Assembly: GCF_000003605.2 (NCBI RefSeq)
Contig: NW_003129865.1
Location: forward strand, 162,636-176,981
Direction: 5' to 3'
Origin: Saccoglossus kowalevskii
Taxonomy: Eukaryota > Hemichordata > Enteropneusta > Harrimaniidae
Length of the DNA: 14,346 nucleotides
This document shows, piece after piece, positions 1 to 8,911 of the stretch. The notes under the pieces are model-generated. The model was not told where the DNA came from and searched no databases. It saw only the letters and a list, made by a program, of their open reading frames with translations. The number at the start of each line of letters is the position of its first letter. Positions within the stretch are counted from its first letter, which is position 1. Position numbers and translations under genes: made by a program.

Positions 1-291
1 CACCCCTCGATGTGTTTACTGCATCCCTCGATGTGTTTATTGCACCCCTCGATGTGTTTATTGCATCCCTCGATGTGTTAACAGCATCCCTTGATGTGTT
101 TACTGCATCCTTTGATGTGTTCACTTCATCCCTTGATGTGTTCATTGCATCCTTTGATGTGTTCACTGCATCCTTGATGTGTTCACTGCATTACTTGATG
201 TGCTCACTGCATCCTTGATGTGTTCACTGCATTCCTTGATGTGTTCACTGCATCATTGATGTGTGCACTACATTCCTCGATGTGTTCGCAG
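1..291. repeat. 21-bp minisatellite, about 14 copies, open at left edge
   Basis: Fourteen head-to-tail units follow the pattern CATCCYTYGATGTGTTCACTG. Most are 21 bp and three are 20 bp (units starting at 169, 210 and 251). The first copies are the most alike (CCCTCGATGTGTTTA), and the right-hand copies drift to CCTTGATGTGTTCAC. The array starts before base 1 and ends in a diverged unit at 271-291. Because 21 is a multiple of three, one frame stays open to about base 218 and reads as a seven-residue repeat (D-V-F-T-A-S-L). The 20-bp units break this frame and there is no start context or splice signal, so I treat it as non-coding satellite DNA. Confidence 0.95.
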
Positions 292-448
292 CACGTCTCT
301 GTGCTATGTGAGCATACAAATCATTCGGATGGGGGGGGGGTCAGTTCCGATGTGGAGGGTAATCAGTTCCGATAGCCAGTCGTGTTCTCATACGAACCCG
401 AATTACAGTTGTTTTCCGGTGACGTTTTATACTATTACTTCGCTTAAA

Positions 449-552
449 GGGTGACAGCCGTCGTGCCACGTCCTGTTCAATATGGGACTTATAGCTCACT
501 CATTGTTTATTCACGTGAAATTCGAACACGCGCTGCGCGACGACCACCGCGC
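449..552. mobile_element. Short inverted-repeat (foldback/MITE-like) element, copy 1
   Basis: The left arm (GGGTGACAGCCGTCGTGCC..., 449 onward) is an imperfect reverse complement of the right arm, which ends in ACGACCACCGCGC at 552. The whole unit is repeated in the same orientation at 10747-10864. The right arm is nearly identical between copies, sharing GAAATTCGAACACGCGCTG and then CGCGACGACCACCGCGC. The sequence TTAA (444-447) sits just outside the left end, but the right end reads TTTC, so the target-site duplication is not certain. There is no coding capacity. A dispersed non-autonomous DNA transposon is the most likely explanation. Confidence 0.7.
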
Positions 553-599
553 TTTCACATTTATGTTTATTCGATACAAGAATCGCGGTATATTGCATG

Positions 600-617
600 C
601 TATAATGGTTTAATTTA
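600..617. repeat. 18-nt direct repeat, copy 1 (copy 2 at 8894-8911)
   Basis: CTATAATGGTTTAATTTA occurs here and again at 8894-8911 in the same orientation. The flanks differ, so this is either the core of an old dispersed repeat or chance in AT-rich DNA. Confidence 0.4.
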
Positions 618-1963
618 ACTTATAATATCATATAACTTCCCGCATTGTAGGTCTAATTACGTATCATTTCCACACTTACTTCCACAATGCAATATGTGAA
701 TGACGTAATTCATATCTCGTATAACTTTCAGTAATTCAGTAGGAAATTTCAATTACATTAAAAAGGAATCAATATTTTGATTTCGATTCGATATAACAAA
801 TCATATATAATGTTGGAATTGGACACTTTCAGGCTGCAAGTCACGTGAATCCACATAAACATATGATATTGGTAGCTCTGAGACGGACACGACAGACAAC
901 CTCCCGTATGTAGATCAATGAACTGCACGTGGAGTTGAAAATAGAAATCGGACGTATCATCTTCGTTATTACCACAGTAATCTTTTTAAAGAACCTGGGT
1001 ATATGAAAGGGCGCCCGCCATTGTGGTCCTAGAAAGGTCCCTCCACATTCCTTACAATCATAGTCAGAATCAGCAAGGATTTATCAGGTTAATAATATTA
1101 TTTTATTTTATTTATCTGAGGTGTAAATGTTTAGCGCGTGTCTATATGTGTCTAATTTCATTTTGCTATTAACTGCGTAATCAATATCCCTATATTTCAA
1201 TTAGCTACCAATTAGGTACCGTGTTATGTCGATTTCAGCCGAAATTATGGAATTATGTTTATTAAAAATGTCCTCTCTATTCTTCAAAGCGTCGCGTGGC
1301 ATGGAATGCATATCGAATACGACGACGACTATGGCGTTAATATGCATTGACAATACATTTGTACATGTAGCATAATATTGCGTTGACATTCGTGCTAGTA
1401 AGAAGGCCTATATCCAGCCTGACGTAAATCATTGCTCAAAATAATACAAGGACATGCCTGTAACTAAAGTATTTTCAAATCCATTATTGAACTTTGCGTA
1501 GCGTAGTTTTACGATACTGCTGCCCGAAGTTGTAAAATCTTATCAGACATTTGCAGGAGGTCAAACACCACGTGATTTCATCTGTGATGTATTGTGCACA
1601 GAAACCTTTGTGGAGACGCCCACATCATCATTAGACAACAACATCCATATACTATAAAACGCCCTCTATAGTTATCAGATCAAGAGCGCTGTGTGTAACA
1701 GTGGTGCAGTGTTTCATGAAAAGATTATTGACAGTAAAACTATTTAAGGCATGACGTTACTCAAAAGTGAAAATGTTGACGCATAAGTGTGAAATGCTAC
1801 AATGATAAAAAAATTAAAAAACCGTATTCAGTTCAGAAAAAAATGGCTTACAGATGGAGTGAGCATGTTCCGATTGTTATATCTCATGATTTCGGTGACA
1901 TAGTGTCTAACAATTACATTATTTTTGTTCGGTTTATATAAAGAAAACTACTGCTAAAATGTC

Positions 1964-1979
1964 ATGCTGTGCACAGCAT
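1964..1979. repeat. 16-bp perfect palindrome
   Basis: ATGCTGTGCACAGCAT reads the same on both strands. It lies 48 bp before the hAT-like element and outside its target-site duplication. It could be a dimeric protein-binding site, but no function is shown. Confidence 0.5.
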
Positions 1980-2020
1980 TATCATTTTTTTTTAAAGTCC
2001 CGTAGTTCACATACTATTGA

Positions 2021-2418
2021 CTAATACCAGAGGTACATTACTTGGGGTGTGCAACGCGCATTGTACTGTATGGTGACATCATGCAAAGATCCCATTCAAG
2101 TCTCATCTCGTAGATAGCGAGACTGATACTACGACCTTCTGACATGACATAGGCGGTTTGTAATAAAACATATATTACCACATTCATAGTGAAAAAATGT
2201 AATACATCGAAAATGTTCAGAAAATATAGTTATCGTAATCCGTCATATCGTGCGCAGCTATTTTGATCCACCAGGACAATCCAGTAACGTAGTTACCTCG
2301 AGCATGCGCATTCGCATTTTACTGAGTTGGAACGCTTATGCGAGGATGAGATTGAAACGGGATCTTGGTATCATGTCACCGTAGTTGCAAACCCCAAGTA
2401 ATGTACCTCTGCTAATAC
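2021..2418. mobile_element. hAT-type MITE with 7-bp target-site duplication
   Basis: The element occupies 2028-2411 (384 bp) between two copies of CTAATAC (2021-2027 and 2412-2418). Its termini are inverted repeats beginning CAGAGGTACATTACTTGGGGT, identical over at least 21 bp. The inverted relation continues imperfectly for roughly 80 bp, with the GATCCC and TCTCATC tracts mirrored near 2086-2107 and 2346-2365. Termini starting CAGRG are typical of hAT transposons. hAT duplications are normally 8 bp, so one base may have been lost or changed. There is no transposase frame inside, so this is a non-autonomous element. It lies about 150 bp upstream of the FGF 104-bp exon, probably within intron 1 of gene A. 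Confidence 0.88.
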
Positions 2419-2566
2419 ATGTACTAACATTCTCAGTTAATTATATGCAGATTTTGACCAGCAATAATGTCAACGTTATATGCACTAGACTATGAGCACA
2501 TGTCAAAAAACACAACGAATAGCATTCTATCTTTAGTGATACCATTCTGTTTTGTTTTGTTTTCAG

Positions 2567-2670
2567 CAATCGTGTTATTAAAGTCATGTGGTATAGGTGT
2601 GGTGTGTATACAGGGACAGGAAAGCGGAATGTACGTCACCATGGACGACACAGGAGCGGTGAATGGCCAG
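2567..2670 (+). CDS. FGF-like gene A, middle coding exon (104 bp)
   Basis: This internal exon encodes the middle strands of the FGF beta-trefoil, and the product would be a secreted FGF receptor ligand. It is bounded by a strong acceptor (TTTTGTTTTCAG) and a CAG/GTAGAA donor. Length is exactly 104 bp, the length of the middle coding exon in most animal FGF genes. It enters in phase 1 and leaves in phase 0, also as in the family. The translation aligns without gaps to FGF1- and FGF3-type exons: G-V-V-C-I-Q-G at residues 11-17 of the exon, then E-S-G-M-Y-V-T-M at 19-26, with the family pattern V-x-I-x-G-x-x-S-G-x-Y-x-x-M. The open frame continues upstream to 2467, but that part translates the polypyrimidine tract and is intronic. 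The preceding exon was not found. Membership in the family is firm; the subfamily is not assigned. Confidence 0.9.
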
Positions 2671-2868
2671 GTAGAACATTTTAGGCATTGCTTTACCTTT
2701 CTCCAAGTTCCCGTATGCCATCAAATACATTATATGAGTACTCGCCTGTACTATGTAGTGTTCAACATCAACAATGTCAACCTACATTGTGCCATCTCAA
2801 CCCTTGACATGTTCCTACATAAGCTCAGTATTGAATTGTATTTGATTATTCCGGGTTTTTTTTTTCAG
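2671..2868 (+). other. Intron of FGF-like gene A (198 bp, phase 0)
   Basis: It begins GTAGAA and ends in a T-rich tract followed by CAG at 2866-2868. It contains no stop codon in the exon frame, which is why a continuous open frame runs through it. The translated intron has no FGF resemblance, whereas the sequence on both sides does. Removing it joins the two FGF blocks at exactly the family's conserved phase-0 position. Confidence 0.85.
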
Positions 2869-3114
2869 GTAAACCGCGAAACGAATTCCCAATTTGACGA
2901 AGAATTGTTATCTGGCTATAGGACGTATGCATCGAAGTCACTTCCAGGCAGTCGCGAGGTGTCACCTGACACACGCCACGTTGGTATCTTGCACTACATA
3001 AAATCGGTAATGCTCGGAAGAGTACAACCAATTATAAGACGGCCACGCACTTTCTTCCTATACCAGTTGTCAATGAACATCGCTGATGAAACGATACAAA
3101 AATGTTTGATGTAA
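2869..3114 (+). CDS. FGF-like gene A, last coding exon
   Basis: This terminal exon encodes 81 residues and then TAA. The block F-D-E-E-L-L-S-G-Y-R-T-Y-A-S-K (exon residues 9-23) matches the FGF strand usually written C-x-F-x-E...G-Y-N-T-Y-x-S. H-V-G-I-L (37-41) corresponds to the family's W-x-V-G-L region, and R-R-P-R-T-F-F-L (57-64) to the segment ending near F-L-P. Oddities: the near-invariant cysteine two residues before the F is serine (residue 7), and the loop between Y-A-S-K and V-G is about six residues longer than in FGF1. The usual K-K-N-G-x-x-K-R-G heparin-binding stretch is not recognisable, though basic residues at 57, 58 and 60 remain. The exon has no frameshift or internal stop, so the gene looks intact but divergent. 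A second GTAATG at 3007 could be a cryptic donor. Confidence 0.85.
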   Translation, partial: VNRETNSQFDEELLSGYRTYASKSLPGSREVSPDTRHVGILHYIKSVMLGRVQPIIRRPRTFFLYQLSMNIADETIQKCLM

Positions 3115-3173
3115 AATGAGTACATTTGTATCTGAAAACTGTCGTCGTCAGAGTATGTTGATATTTCGCAATA

Positions 3174-3187
3174 GCGCCCTCTAGTTG
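3174..3187 (-). promoter_or_regulatory. CTCF-like core motif
   Basis: The minus strand reads CAACTAGAGGGCGC, one mismatch from the bilaterian CTCF core CCASYAGRKGGCRS. It sits 60 bp after the stop codon of FGF-like gene A. A weaker relative (ACTATAGAGGGCGT) lies near 1660-1673 upstream. Sequence alone cannot tell an insulator site from a repeat-borne motif. Confidence 0.3.
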
Positions 3188-3864
3188 GAGATATTTAATT
3201 CTGGCAATTTGCAGTTCAAATGGCCGGACCAGACAAATACTGTACATGAGACTATACTGTGTTTTAAATTACATATCTTTTTTATTGTTGTTCTAAAATA
3301 TTTCAATATTATTTTATAATTCAATATGAATAATCATAACGTGCACGCCAAGAATCGTTTTGTATATATTGAATTTTTAATTGCCTGATTACGTCACCCA
3401 AAACGTGAATAACTTTCCTTCTGTCAAGTGAAATTGGCGGGAAAATGGCTAGAAATGATTGCAGGCTGCAGTGGCCTGCCGTAAACACATTTTTGTCGAT
3501 GCTCAAGCTACATGAACGAACCTCGCAACGCCCTCGCACTTTCCCAGAAGTAGTGAGACTGGGCGCATGCAAGACGCCTGTCTCTCAGGCTGTCGTGATG
3601 GCGTAAAATACAAATATGTCAGTCTGTTGATATTCGGAAAAAAGGGAATCTCAATTTGTCACGTGATTTCTACAATTACAAGCATTATCGCACGCGTGTA
3701 TGTTTAAGTTGCACTCCATATCTGGTATATGCGCGCATGCGAAACGCCGTATCTTCAGCTTCCGGGAAAGTAGTCTGTGCGGGTGCTAGCCTGCGCCACC
3801 TTTCGATGTATTTAAAGTCGCTGTATGCTGGTTCCACGGTCCATTTCATTTAACCACGGCTGCA

Positions 3865-3870
3865 AATAAA
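3865..3870 (+). terminator. Possible poly(A) signal of FGF-like gene A
   Basis: This is the first canonical AATAAA on the + strand after the stop at 3114. T-rich sequence follows within 40 bp (CACATTTTTATCACATG and then TTTTTGCTG), as expected of a downstream element. It implies a 3' UTR of about 0.75 kb. ATTAAA at about 3964 and AATAAA at 4145 are alternatives. Confidence 0.35.
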
Positions 3871-4617
3871 ACGTTTTAGATGATTTATCACATTTTTATC
3901 ACATGTTTTTGCTGTTTTAAAGTTATTTCTATGTCTCAGAATTACCTTTCAAATGTAGTTGTTATTAAATAATGGAAATACCGCAGGATTGTGATTGCAC
4001 ACTTGTTATCGCTGGTGTGTATGTGCCATGAAAATGATCAAAATCTTGTGGTATACTCTTCTATAAGAGTCACGTGATTGTTCTGTAAAGATACACATTC
4101 AAGGGACTGAGGTCAGTTGGTTCAAATATTGCTTCATCTTATTAAATAAAGATAAATAATATTAACTACATCGTGATAAAGTCTCGTTCAGTGTAAATGT
4201 CATGGTGATAACAGCGGGTGCTAGTCAAGTACTACAGATAGGAGCATGTAGAACACAGAGTGCAGAACTGCTTCACAGATGTGTGTAGCTATTGCATTTA
4301 TGCAGTTTACATACTCTATATTTTATTCTGATATTATTTTCAGTATCACTGAACTAGCCTGTTGGTTCATTCCTAACCAATCTATTTCTTATCTAGTGCT
4401 TTGTGCACCCCTGCCTAGTATACTGGTTCGTCCCTAACAAATACTGTAAAACACTTGGAAATAGATACATACCATTTTAGTGAATTTGACTCAATGCATG
4501 AATTAATTGAATATTAATTTAGCTAAAGTGCCAATAATCTGGGAATATACTCTATTCTAATTAGCAAAATTGCGGATTAGCTAAATTAGATAAAATAACA
4601 TGCTAGCAAAAAAAGAC
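3871..4617. other. Intergenic, no gene recognised
   Basis: This is AT-rich sequence without convincing coding frames. It contains TCACGTGA at 4070-4077. Around 4350-4440 there are degenerate copies of a motif resembling the 64-bp repeat that follows (TAGTATACTGGTTCGTCCCTAAC). Confidence 0.5.
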
Positions 4618-4801
4618 TAGTGTATTAACCCACCACTAACTTGTATATTGTCCCTTCCCTAACTATTACATTTCGATTATATAGTATATTCTCCCATCAC
4701 CAACTTGTATATTGGCCCTTCCCTAACTATTACAATTCGACTATCTAGTATATTAACCCATCGCTAACTCGTATATTTTAATTTCCCCAACATTAGTATA
4801 T
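4618..4801. repeat. 64-bp tandem repeat, almost 3 copies
   Basis: Units start at 4618, 4682 and 4746, each beginning TAGTRTATT. The first two are 64 bp and share CAACTTGTATATTG-type and CCCTTCCCTAACTATTACA cores. The third decays after its first half (AACTCGTATATTTTAATTTCC) and ends near 4801. Degenerate related motifs extend to the left to about 4350, which suggests an older, longer array. Confidence 0.85.
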
Positions 4802-4914
4802 TTAGGCAGATATACTTACTTCGTCGCAGAACATTTGTTCTTACATGGGCCCAACACATGCTACATTTCCGAACGAAATTTACAAGCATTATTTGGGACA
4901 GTTTTTGTACAAAC

Positions 4915-4938
4915 CTCAGACTACTATAGTAGTCTGAG
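4915..4938. repeat. 24-bp perfect palindrome
   Basis: The 24 bases are their own reverse complement: 12 bases CTCAGACTACTA followed by TAGTAGTCTGAG. GTACAAA-type sequence flanks both sides. As a transcript it would form a stem with almost no loop; as DNA it could be a cruciform or the relic of a small inverted duplication. Confidence 0.9.
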
Positions 4939-6075
4939 TACAAATATAAATTCATCCATTGGATCATAGTTGGCGTTGATGGCGCTACGTTGTAGTTCTG
5001 TATAAAACTCTCAAGCAGTACGCGACACAAACCTGTATACATTATATACGTTTGTAAATTTATATAATTTTATAAATTCAGACTAGCTGGCATAATTCGA
5101 ATTGACTAATCCAGCAACGGGGATGTGGTATCATAGCGGTGGCGGAACTACGTAACATGACGTTCTATGTTGCTTGGACGCGCACCACATGGCTGTACCA
5201 TGTATTTCTATGGGCAAGCTGCTGTGGAACGCTCGTCGAGGAGCCGATGAAAACAGCTACAGTCAAGAAAACAGCACAAACTCAACGTTAAGGCCAGCCT
5301 GAACAACCAAATTCCCATACGTTGCATTGGTATGGGTAGTATTGTTACATTGTTTACGGGAGTCTCAACAACTAGTCCATGGTACCGTTTCCCGAAACTT
5401 TTGGCCTTTTGTTGTCATTGGTGATGGTTGTCAGGCGATGAAAATGCCCGGATGAAACATAAATACTATAGGATCTATAATGGTAAAAACGTTACAATAC
5501 TGCCAAAATGGCAAATATCCAGTAACTATCCAGTAAAATACAACCATCATTTTTTTCATTATCCTTATATTGCCTTGAAGAATAATTTACTGCAAAATTA
5601 CTAAATTCTTGGTATTTTCATTTATGAGTGGGCTTCTACCTTAATGAGTTCATTCCACGGCATCCAATCAGTAAACGCCTTAATATTATTAAGTGTCTGG
5701 TTACAGACATGTCACACCCATGTACAATTGAAGGTATGTGTGTGCAGTGTGGGTGTACCCAAAGTTCAGCTCTTAAGCAAATTGCGATTACATGTTTGAA
5801 TTTGAATGAAAGGTGGAGACTAGTATAATATTTATAAATGCGTGTATACACCAAGGTACAAGTGTTTGCCCTAGTTTGTTGTCGATACTAACATGCTGAC
5901 AAATTCGCTAAACCCAATGTTATGATTAAAATACCAAAATAATGAAATTAAATGCCAGTGAAAATTACAAATATATTTACCGTATATGGAAGTGAGAGTG
6001 ACTTCTAACGTGGGCACTATGTCTATCATTCAAAATGTTCGTTCAGGTGAAGGGTCATGTGATTGGTGCTTGCAA

Positions 6076-6083
6076 TGACGTCA
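6076..6083. promoter_or_regulatory. Full CRE palindrome TGACGTCA
   Basis: This is a perfect 8-bp site for bZIP proteins of the CREB/ATF type. Further exact copies are at 7780-7787 and 13761-13768. Function is unproven. Confidence 0.35.
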
Positions 6084-6857
6084 TAGTGTCCAAAGAGTGT
6101 CCTCCGTACTGGCAGTACCAAGCTAGGTATATCACAATATGTAACACAGAAGTTATTCACGCACAGTCCCATTTGTGAATAGCAAAACCATCCTTAGAGG
6201 CGATAATTAAGCAGTCAATGGTCACTATTTCGGCCTGAATGATATACTTTATTTTATACAATGCACAATGATTTATTTTATAATGTATTTATATAGTTAA
6301 GAGTAAACATTTTGGTGCAAAGTTTAAAATGTTTCGTGATTCAGTGTAACAACGAACTGACTTTTCTCTCAAAGCGTAATCTATTCGTTTGTCAGTTTCG
6401 TTTTATTTACGGTGGAATAGCACATCAGACTGTTCGTACAAAGTATATATAATTGTATTATAATTATATATATATGGTAGCAAGGGATGGACCATATAAC
6501 ATTTTGAGGTGAGAATTACATAACCGTGTCACAAACAAAACGGGTCGATAATTTCTATTTGAAGGTACTTTGTTACAATTATACAAAAACACACGACATG
6601 TTTGCGTAATAGTTGCTGATATCGACATTGAAGACGCTTCACTGTGTAAAGTCAATAATCAGTATTGTATGATACCATCATTCACATCTCACAGAAGGAC
6701 ATTAACCGATTTAGGATTATCGTCCTCATAATGTAATCCAGTTTTACCGCAACATGATCCTGTCAAATGCATAAACTTGTTTATTATAGTCCTATAGGCA
6801 GTGTTAAAATTCATTTTCATTTAAATTGCAATAAACATGTCTATTGAGCTATTGGCA

Positions 6858-6878
6858 GGGGAGTCACGTAGAGTCCCC
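6858..6878. repeat. Small hairpin next to an octamer motif
   Basis: GGGGAGTC and GAGTCCCC pair over 7 of 8 positions around a 5-base loop (ACGTA). An exact POU-type octamer ATTTGCAT follows at 6883-6890. The pairing may be coincidental. Confidence 0.35.
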
Positions 6879-7779
6879 GCTTATTTGCATAGACATTACC
6901 AATTATTTCCCCATAAAGACGCGTTTTACTTGCAAAAATAAATTCTAATTTTTCTTCTTCTATGCATGTTATTAGTTTAAAATGTCGCGACCTATTCTTT
7001 GTGTCTCTTCTCAAAACATTTGGCAGTGAATGTCATGAATAATTCAAGTGTACGGTGGAAAAGGATTCTCGCGTGTCTTTCGCTGCTAAGCCAGGCACGT
7101 AGTTGAGTGGCGGGTATTGTTATTTGCAAACATGTAAAAATAGAACCTTCACAGGTGTTAAAAATGATTCAATGGTCCTTAATAAAAAGGGCCTTCGGTG
7201 TTATGGACTGAAAGAATTGCGAGATTAATAAACATCGATTGACGCAGTGACAATGTTGGGTAAAAAAACTAAAGGAAGTGACAGGTGACGGCAACACGTG
7301 CGTGGTGTGAACGAATATCAAGCTGGCCGCCATCTGTCAATGTTGGCCATCATCGGCAGTTAAACATCCCATAATTTGGGGTTTATTTCCAAGTATAGTA
7401 CTTGTGGTGATGAAGTATTCATGGCACACATAACACGTACATATAGTGGCGTCAGACGCTACTGAACACACTCTTCTGTCATGTTGATGTGCCTTTGTTT
7501 ATTGACGTCCCTAGCACAAGGCGTCACCACACCTGAGGAGCAGTAAGATAGCTGCATGCCCAGAATACGTTTACATCCCCTCCCCTTCTATAGTAGTAGT
7601 CAATCTGAGTATTGTTAGCGAGACTTCAATGTTTGTTATTCGGTTCACGCCACAGTGGTATCCCGCCACGGTCATTAATGGCACCTTTGTGTGGGGTTGA
7701 GTATTCCCTTTTGAACGTCATCACACCATAGTTAATTTCGTCCACTCTTTTCTAAACTACTGGAGAGCGTTTGTAATAA

Positions 7780-7787
7780 TGACGTCA
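7780..7787. promoter_or_regulatory. Full CRE palindrome TGACGTCA
   Basis: This is the second of three exact CREB/ATF-type palindromes in the window. No promoter or gene is recognised beside it. Confidence 0.3.
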
Positions 7788-8893
7788 CAGTCGCGTCTAT
7801 GTATGACTCTCAACGTGACACCTCCAGGTCCCGGTTGAATATCTCGCCAATGACCTTCAAATTATAGCATAGTTTGGTGTTACTTGTCTTCTTAAATTAC
7901 AAAATCAATTTCCGACGTCTTAGAATTATGGTAAATTCAACGAAAGTCACAAAATCTTAATTTGCAGCTAGCAAATATTTTCTCATTTTAAACTTTATTT
8001 TATGCATTCTTTCATAATATGTTAAAAAGTTCTTGATTAATATATTTCATGATCTGCCAGGTAAAAGTCAAGTTGAGAGATTTGTCATCAAATCCAAGTA
8101 TCAATGACTCAGATGGTGGGAACATTAATATCAACGAGTAAATTAGCGACAAATGTTCTCATCAACACAGGCTTCGTTTCCCTATTTTTATAACATGCAC
8201 AATTCATTCTTATAAACAAACAGGAAAGGGAAACCGGATTAGAGAATACTGTTAAAGTTGAATAAACGTTGAGAAGCGCATCACTTTCTCAGTCAACCGA
8301 TGCGTAATTTTGTAATGTAATTTTCATCCTGGAAGCATACAAATTAGTACCGCATGAAATGATTCCCATCTTGTGGAAACAATCGTGCAAGTCGTATTAG
8401 ACATCGCCATTCACACCTTGCCACTTCGCTGCTCCCAGAATTGCTCTCGGATATATCATTTTATCGCCAACGCCGATCAGAATTCGCAATTCAAAAACCG
8501 TCGAACGCATCCGTAAACGTTGATGTATGAGTAGTACTTTATGACGCGTACATTATAATCGCATACTCCCTCAGCTAAAGTCTTGAAAGTTAAGTTACTA
8601 AGGAAGTTTAAATTAAGTTCGTCCTCGTGCTGAGTAATATATCAATTTCTTTATAGTCTAATTTCTGTTGTGGATAAAAAAAATAACTTTGATTTTCTCT
8701 ACGCCTTCATCAATATTACAAGCAGTAGTTGGTCAGTGCAGCTGTAAGTAGTCATTGAATGAACGATCATTTTCCTCAATGCAGCTGGAAAGCAGATTTA
8801 ATGAACCCCGTTCGTGCTCTTTTGGTTATTTTATTAGGTATTAATCGATATTCGAAGGCTTTAGAGACATACAAAACACATCAATATAGTCGA

Positions 8894-8911
8894 CTATAAT
8901 GGTTTAATTTA
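8894..8911. repeat. 18-nt direct repeat, copy 2
   Basis: This is identical to 600-617 (CTATAATGGTTTAATTTA). Here it is followed by a partial internal repetition, AGTTTAATTT. Confidence 0.4.

Larger units (their letters stand above)
292..2020. other. Non-coding interval, no gene recognised
   Basis: No open frame here has convincing coding character or family resemblance on either strand. The interval holds a G10 run near 330-341, one copy of the inverted-repeat element (about 449-552), two TCACGTGA palindromes (511-518 and 841-848), a 16-bp perfect palindrome (1964-1979), and two TATA-like strings (1653-1659 and 1935-1942) that lead to no recognisable coding exon. I looked here for the first exon of the downstream FGF gene and did not find it. 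Confidence 0.6.

Noticed and set aside
1653-1767. A TATA/initiator pair (TATAAAA at 1653, TCAGATC at 1675) with a nearby ATG, as the promoter and first exon of FGF-like gene A
   Set aside because: The ATG frame stops after 12 codons, and no Tyr-Cys-containing block ending in a phase-1 donor exists before 2567.
2467-3114. A single intronless 215-codon gene with a membrane segment
   Set aside because: The N-terminal hydrophobic part translates a polypyrimidine tract ending in CAG, and the middle translates an intron. Only 2567-2670 and 2869-3114 resemble FGF, and their phases join properly after splicing.
4764-5042. A 92-codon minus-strand frame
   Set aside because: It reads through the 64-bp repeat and the 24-bp palindrome, and its composition looks random.
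5157-5291. A 44-codon frame with a hydrophobic start, resembling a secreted peptide
   Set aside because: No promoter, splice partner or family resemblance was seen, and short frames like this are expected by chance.
6042-6180. A CAG-preceded open stretch of about 43 codons, as a possible exon
   Set aside because: The acceptor lacks a good pyrimidine tract, no matching donor is present, and the translation resembles no family I recognise.
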